From Dermabacter sp. p3-SID358 (GTDB lineage: Bacteria; Actinomycetota; Actinomycetes; Actinomycetales; Dermabacteraceae): a stretch of 64,000 nt of DNA. The notes under the pieces were generated by a model. The model did no database searches, was not told the DNA's origin, and saw nothing but the letters and a program-made list of their open reading frames with translations. Both the position numbers and the translations under genes were made by a program. This document shows, piece after piece, positions 60,417-64,000 of the stretch. Position 1 is the stretch's first letter. Each line of letters starts with the position of its first letter. The stretch lies in assembly GCF_025147465.1 (NCBI RefSeq), contig NZ_JALXOZ010000006.1:57239-121238 (forward strand), written 5' to 3'.

Positions 60417-61301
60417 ATGAGCGAACAACTTCGCCTCGTGGGCGATGAAGCACCGAGCAGCGTGGTGTGCGCCGATAACCTCGAGGTGCTTCGCACGCTG
60501 CCCGATGAATCGATCCAGCTCATTTACATCGATCCGCCGTTCAACACGGGCAGGCGGCAGCAACGCCAGTCCTTGCAAACGGTGCGCGCAGATGACGGTG
60601 CCGAAGGCTCGCGCGTAGGTTTCAAGGGGCGCAGCTACCGAAGCATCAAGGGCGCGCTGTACGGCTACGATGACGCATTCGAGGACTACTGGGAATTCCT
60701 CGAGCCGAGGCTCATCGAAGCCCGCCGCGTGCTCGCGCGCACCGGGACGCTGTACCTGCACCTCGACTACCGCGAGGCCCACTACGCGAAGGTTCTGCTC
60801 GATGCGCTCTTTGGGCGCGAATCCTTCCTCAACGAAATCATTTGGAGCTACGACTACGGGGCGCGCACGAAAAAGCGCTGGCCCGCGAAACACGACACGA
60901 TCCTCGTGTACGTCAAGGACCCGAAGAACTACTACTACGACTCCGAGGGCGTGGATCGCGAGCCGTACATGGCACCCGGTCTCGTGACGAAGGAAAAGGC
61001 CGAACGAGGAAAGCTCCCCACCGACGTGTGGTGGCACACGATCGTCTCGCCCACGGGCCGCGAAAAAACCGGCTACGCGACCCAGAAACCCGAGGGGATT
61101 CTCCGCCGTATCGTGCAGGCGAGCAGCCGCGAGGGCGACTGGGTTCTCGACTTCTTTGCGGGCTCGGGCACAACGGCGGCGGTTGCGCACGCCCTGGGCC
61201 GACGGTTCCTCGCGGTTGATTCGAACCCTCAGGCCTTCGAGGTGATGCAGCGAAGGCTCGAGGGATCGAATACGCGTTTCGTGGAGCGCTTCAGGCCGTA
61301 G
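60417..61301 (+). CDS. site-specific DNA methyltransferase, orphan
   Basis: A 294-residue amino-methyltransferase (N4/N6 type). The catalytic motif IDPPFNTG lies near 36-43, the SAM-binding FAGSGTT near 251-257, and ATQKPEGILRRIVQASSREGDWVLDFF between; this order places it in the beta class. The target sequence cannot be told. No restriction enzyme gene is adjacent, so it may be a regulatory, solitary methyltransferase. Start ATG at 60417 with GGAGA upstream; the earlier open frame overlaps tRNA-His. It is isolated by the tRNA-His terminator and a convergent gene. Confidence 0.88.
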   Translation: MSEQLRLVGDEAPSSVVCADNLEVLRTLPDESIQLIYIDPPFNTGRRQQRQSLQTVRADDGAEGSRVGFKGRSYRSIKGALYGYDDAFEDYWEFLEPRLIEARRVLARTGTLYLHLDYREAHYAKVLLDALFGRESFLNEIIWSYDYGARTKKRWPAKHDTILVYVKDPKNYYYDSEGVDREPYMAPGLVTKEKAERGKLPTDVWWHTIVSPTGREKTGYATQKPEGILRRIVQASSREGDWVLDFFAGSGTTAAVAHALGRRFLAVDSNPQAFEVMQRRLEGSNTRFVERFRP

Positions 61302-62559
61302 CGACGGCGTGGGCGAGCGGCGGCCACGCGGGAAAGCGCGGAATGAGCGTCACCTGGTAGGCGTGGTAGATGTCGGGCTGTCCCTTCCACGTTGTTTCGC
61401 TCAGCTCGCCGGCCGCTGAGAGTTCGTGGATCCAGCTTCCGAGGTTGCCGGGGACGATCGTGGTTGCCTTCGCCCAGTCCCACCACGCTTCGTAGCGCTC
61501 ACCCCACGCGGCGTCCCCGCTCGCGCGAAGGAGCACCGCCGCCGCCCCGATGGCCTCGGCGATCACCCAGTGCATGCGCTCGTGCACGACCGGGGTGCCG
61601 TTCCAATCGACCGTGTAGGGGAAACCGCCATCGCCGTCGACGCCCCAAGTCTCGCACGCCTTTTCGGCGAGGGCGAGGGCGCCTTCGCGCAGAGTTGAGG
61701 CCCGATCGGTGGCCCGGGTGGCGTCGGAAAACTGCCCCTCGAACCCCGCTGCCGTGTGCAGTGCAAGGCGTGCCCACTCGAACGAGTGGCCGATTGTGGC
61801 GCCGTAGGGGCGGAAGGGGTGCGCGGGTTCCTCGCGGTTGTAGTCGGGGCGGGGCTCCCACTCGGGTGTGAAGTGCTCGGGGAGGAACCAGCCGTTGCCT
61901 TCGGCGAAGGCGAGTGCGTGCTCCACGATTGTCGCGGCGCGTTCGAAAAGATCGCGCCGGCCCGTTGCCGCCGAGGCCGCGAGGAGCCCCTCGACGCTGT
62001 GCATATTGGCGTTGATACCGCGGTAGTTTTCACACTCGGAGAAGTCTCGCGAGTAGGTGTCGGCAAACATCTCGTGTTCGGGCTCGAAGAACCGCGCGTG
62101 GGCCTCGAGTGCCGTCTCGAGAAGCTCCTCGGCGCCCGGAATCTTCGCCTCCACGAGGCTCGAGGCGGCAAGCACGACGAAGGCGTGAGCGTAAGCCTGT
62201 TTGGAGTCATCGACGGGCGTGCCGCTCTTTCGCGAAATGCTCGAGAAGAACCCGCCGTGTTCCGCGTCGTGGAAGGGGCCCGAGAGGGCCTTCAAACCGT
62301 GCGCGGCGAGCTCCGAGAAATTGTGCGCCGACTCGGTGCCACGGATGCTCGCGAGCGCGAAGCAGTGCGTCATGCGGCAGTTGATCCACAGCTCGAGATC
62401 GTGAGAGGGGTCGAGCTTGCCGTTCGAATCGAGCCAGCCGAAGCCGTGCTCCGTGCGCGAGGCAGCGCCCCACTCGAGGAGCGCGCGACCCACCTCCTCA
62501 AGCCACGCGTCGTGCTCGGGGCTCGCGTGCGCCGAATCGAGAAGCAGGGATGGTGCCAT
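61291..62559 (-). CDS. AGE-family sugar epimerase/isomerase
   Basis: A 422-residue alpha6/alpha6-barrel protein of the N-acylglucosamine 2-epimerase family. Conserved residues are in LWINCRMTHCFALA, HGGFFSS, YAHAFVVLAASSL, EYRGINANMHSVEGLLAA and GATIGHSFEWARLAL. It may interconvert glucose/mannose-type sugars or cellobiose; substrate unknown. AAAGGAG precedes the ATG. It converges with the methyltransferase gene (11-base overlap) and follows the orn gene. Confidence 0.88.
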   Translation of the reverse strand: MAPSLLLDSAHASPEHDAWLEEVGRALLEWGAASRTEHGFGWLDSNGKLDPSHDLELWINCRMTHCFALASIRGTESAHNFSELAAHGLKALSGPFHDAEHGGFFSSISRKSGTPVDDSKQAYAHAFVVLAASSLVEAKIPGAEELLETALEAHARFFEPEHEMFADTYSRDFSECENYRGINANMHSVEGLLAASAATGRRDLFERAATIVEHALAFAEGNGWFLPEHFTPEWEPRPDYNREEPAHPFRPYGATIGHSFEWARLALHTAAGFEGQFSDATRATDRASTLREGALALAEKACETWGVDGDGGFPYTVDWNGTPVVHERMHWVIAEAIGAAAVLLRASGDAAWGERYEAWWDWAKATTIVPGNLGSWIHELSAAGELSETTWKGQPDIYHAYQVTLIPRFPAWPPLAHAVATA

Positions 62560-62603
62560 GGTGGGAACTCCTTTGTTCAGGTCGTGGGGCGTGTGGTGCG
62601 ATT

Positions 62604-63230
62604 TTATTCGGGGGCGATCTCGAACTTTTTCGAGGCCGCTTGTGCTTCTTCGCTCGTGGGGCCGGGATCCTTGACGAAGAGGACCTCGCGGTAATACTTG
62701 AGCTCCTGGATCGACTCGCGGATATCGGCGAGCGCGCGGTGGCCGCCGTGCTTCTCCGGAGTGTTGAAGAAGACGCGAGGGAACCAGCGCTTCGCGAGTT
62801 CCTTGAGGCTCGACACATCGATCGTGCGGTAGCTCATGAACTGGGCGAACTCAGGAAGATCCCGGTCGAGGAAAGCGCGGTCGGTTCCCACCGAGTTGCC
62901 CGCGAGAGGTGCCTTACCCGGCTCGGGGCAATGCTCTTTGACGTAAGCGAGGCATGCCTCTTCGGCTTCGGTGAGCGTGATTCCGCCTTCGAGCTCCTTT
63001 AGTAGGCCCGAAGTCGTGTGCATGTTACGCACGAAATCATCCATCGACTCGAGCGCGCCGGCCGGTGGTTTGATGACGACATCCACACCGTCGCCGAGGA
63101 TTTCGAGATCCCCGTCGGTCACGAGAACCGCGACCTCGATCAGGGCGTCATTCGCCTTGTCGAGACCGGTCATCTCGCAGTCCACCCAGATGATGCGATC
63201 GTTTGCTGGTTTTGTCGTTGTTGAACTCAC
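62604..63230 (-). CDS. orn: oligoribonuclease
   Basis: The 208-residue 3'-5' exoribonuclease degrades very short RNAs, including pGpG. It is a DEDDh protein: WVDCEMTGLDKANDALIEVAVLVTDGDLE (N-terminal D and E), DRAFLDRDLPEF and HGGHRALADIRESIQEL near 160. The GTG at 63230 gives the normal length; it has AGAAGG very close by, so a leaderless start is possible. The frame continues upstream but is not coding. Confidence 0.93.
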   Translation of the reverse strand: MSSTTTKPANDRIIWVDCEMTGLDKANDALIEVAVLVTDGDLEILGDGVDVVIKPPAGALESMDDFVRNMHTTSGLLKELEGGITLTEAEEACLAYVKEHCPEPGKAPLAGNSVGTDRAFLDRDLPEFAQFMSYRTIDVSSLKELAKRWFPRVFFNTPEKHGGHRALADIRESIQELKYYREVLFVKDPGPTSEEAQAASKKFEIAPE

Positions 63231-63346
63231 GCCTTCTATCTTAAGCCCGAGTTCACACTGAACGCCCAAAGGCACTCGATAGGGTTTGGGCTGTGCGCAT
63301 GCTTTCCGCATGCCCCGCACGTCAGTGTCGAAGAAAGGTGGCCATC

Positions 63347-63976
63347 ATGGCTGAATACACTCTTCCCGATCTCGGATACGACTACGCCGCTCTCGAGCCC
63401 TCGATCTCGGGCCGCATTATGGAGCTGCATCACGACAAGCATCACCAGACCTACGTCAACGGTGCCAACCAGGCGCTCGAGAAGCTCGCCGAGGCTCGCG
63501 ACAAGGACGACTTCGGCACGATCAACCAGCTTCAGAAGAACCTCGCGTTCAACCTCGCTGGTCACGTGAACCACACGATTTTCTGGGAGAACCTCTCGCC
63601 CGAGGGTGGCGACAAGCCCGAAGGTGAGCTTGCTCAGGCTGTGGAGGAATTCTTCGGCTCGTTCGATGGCCTCCGCGCGCAGTTCACCGCTGCTGCGCTC
63701 GGCATCCAGGGCTCCGGCTGGGCAATCCTCGCGTGGGATTCGCTCGGCCAAAAGCTCATCATCGAGCAGCTTTACGATCACCAGGGCAACCTTGCCGCCG
63801 CGACCGTTCCGCTGCTCCTCCTCGATATGTGGGAGCACGCCTTCTACCTCGACTACCAGAACGTGAAGGCCGACTACGTGAAGGCCTTCTGGAACATCGT
63901 TGACTGGGCCGATGTTGCCGAGCGTTTCTCGCGCGCAACCTCGCAGACGAAGGGCCTCATCACCCCCGTGGCCTGA
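63347..63976 (+). CDS. sodA: superoxide dismutase (Mn/Fe)
   Basis: The 209-residue enzyme removes superoxide. Metal ligands are in [43 protein letters not shown] and [37 protein letters not shown] with Gln-rich surroundings suggests a manganese preference, but Fe use cannot be excluded. The ATG at 63347 follows AAAGGTGGCC. TAGGGT (63280-63285) may be the -10 of its promoter, giving a leader of about 55 bases. Confidence 0.95.
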   Translation: MAEYTLPDLGYDYAALEPSISGRIMELHHDKHHQTYVNGANQALEKLAEARDKDDFGTINQLQKNLAFNLAGHVNHTIFWENLSPEGGDKPEGELAQAVEEFFGSFDGLRAQFTAAALGIQGSGWAILAWDSLGQKLIIEQLYDHQGNLAAATVPLLLLDMWEHAFYLDYQNVKADYVKAFWNIVDWADVAERFSRATSQTKGLITPVA

Positions 63977-64000
63977 TTACCGTTTCCTTAGAGGTGGGGG

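Overview
The window looks like chromosome from a high-GC Gram-positive actinobacterium, most likely in the Micrococcales. The evidence is WhiB1, the PdtaS-type kinase, RF2 without a programmed frameshift, actinobacterial families (Rv3235-like, DUF6912, DUF2505, DUF3039, DUF2017, DUF3618), a tmRNA tag ending in ALAA and several leaderless starts. A Dermabacter/Brachybacterium-like host is a guess from gene style, not a demonstrated assignment.

Layout. 0-4.1 kb: end of a ComF-like gene, the hibernation factor hpf with a striking leader, and secA. 4.1-9.5 kb: an Rv3235-like protein, a LysM membrane protein, a small HTH regulator, a SAF-domain/TadZ pair of the Flp-pilus (Tad) machinery, and small conserved actinobacterial proteins. 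9.5-14 kb: pdtaS kinase, whiB1, SRAP (YedK) and a YihY/BrkB membrane protein. 14.3-18.9 kb: the main tad cluster (ATPase, two TadB/C membrane proteins, pilin-like peptide, three TadE/G-like pseudopilins). 19-24.8 kb: prfB-ftsE-ftsX-M23 peptidase-smpB-ssrA. 25-29.2 kb: GNAT enzyme, SatD-like protein, and the threonine degradation pair kbl-tdh. 29.4-42.4 kb: hrpA, malic enzyme, DUF3039/helicase pair, pncB, then clpS-DUF2017-murI-MBL-rph-rdgB. 42.4-51.4 kb: Nudix, phosphatase, tRNA-Leu, DUF3618/GroES-like/SDR, antiporter, a two-component system with its ABC exporter, and an epimerase.

51.56-56.33 kb is an accessory island inserted in tRNA-Lys(CTT), bounded by a 54-bp direct repeat. It has no recognisable integrase. 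It carries an XRE regulator, two small unknown genes (one broken by an IS3 relic), a 402-residue protein whose architecture suggests a bacteriocin-like precursor (thioredoxin-like CxxC head, internal Tat-type signal, 14-cysteine tail), a small membrane protein that could be its partner or immunity factor, and a decayed IS3-family element. This is the best candidate for an undescribed system here.

56.4-60.2 kb is an FMN-riboswitch-controlled riboflavin operon (ribD-ribE-ribB-ribA-ribH). 60.3-64 kb holds tRNA-His, an orphan DNA methyltransferase, an AGE-family epimerase, oligoribonuclease and superoxide dismutase.

Below gene level, the main signals are paired DnaA boxes in front of the first tad locus (with one perfect and one imperfect box at the second), a 10-bp phased CATCA repeat in front of the LysM gene, a dispersed GCGTCGGA(A/C)CC motif in genes and gaps, and a recurrent TANNNT-N6-start leaderless arrangement.
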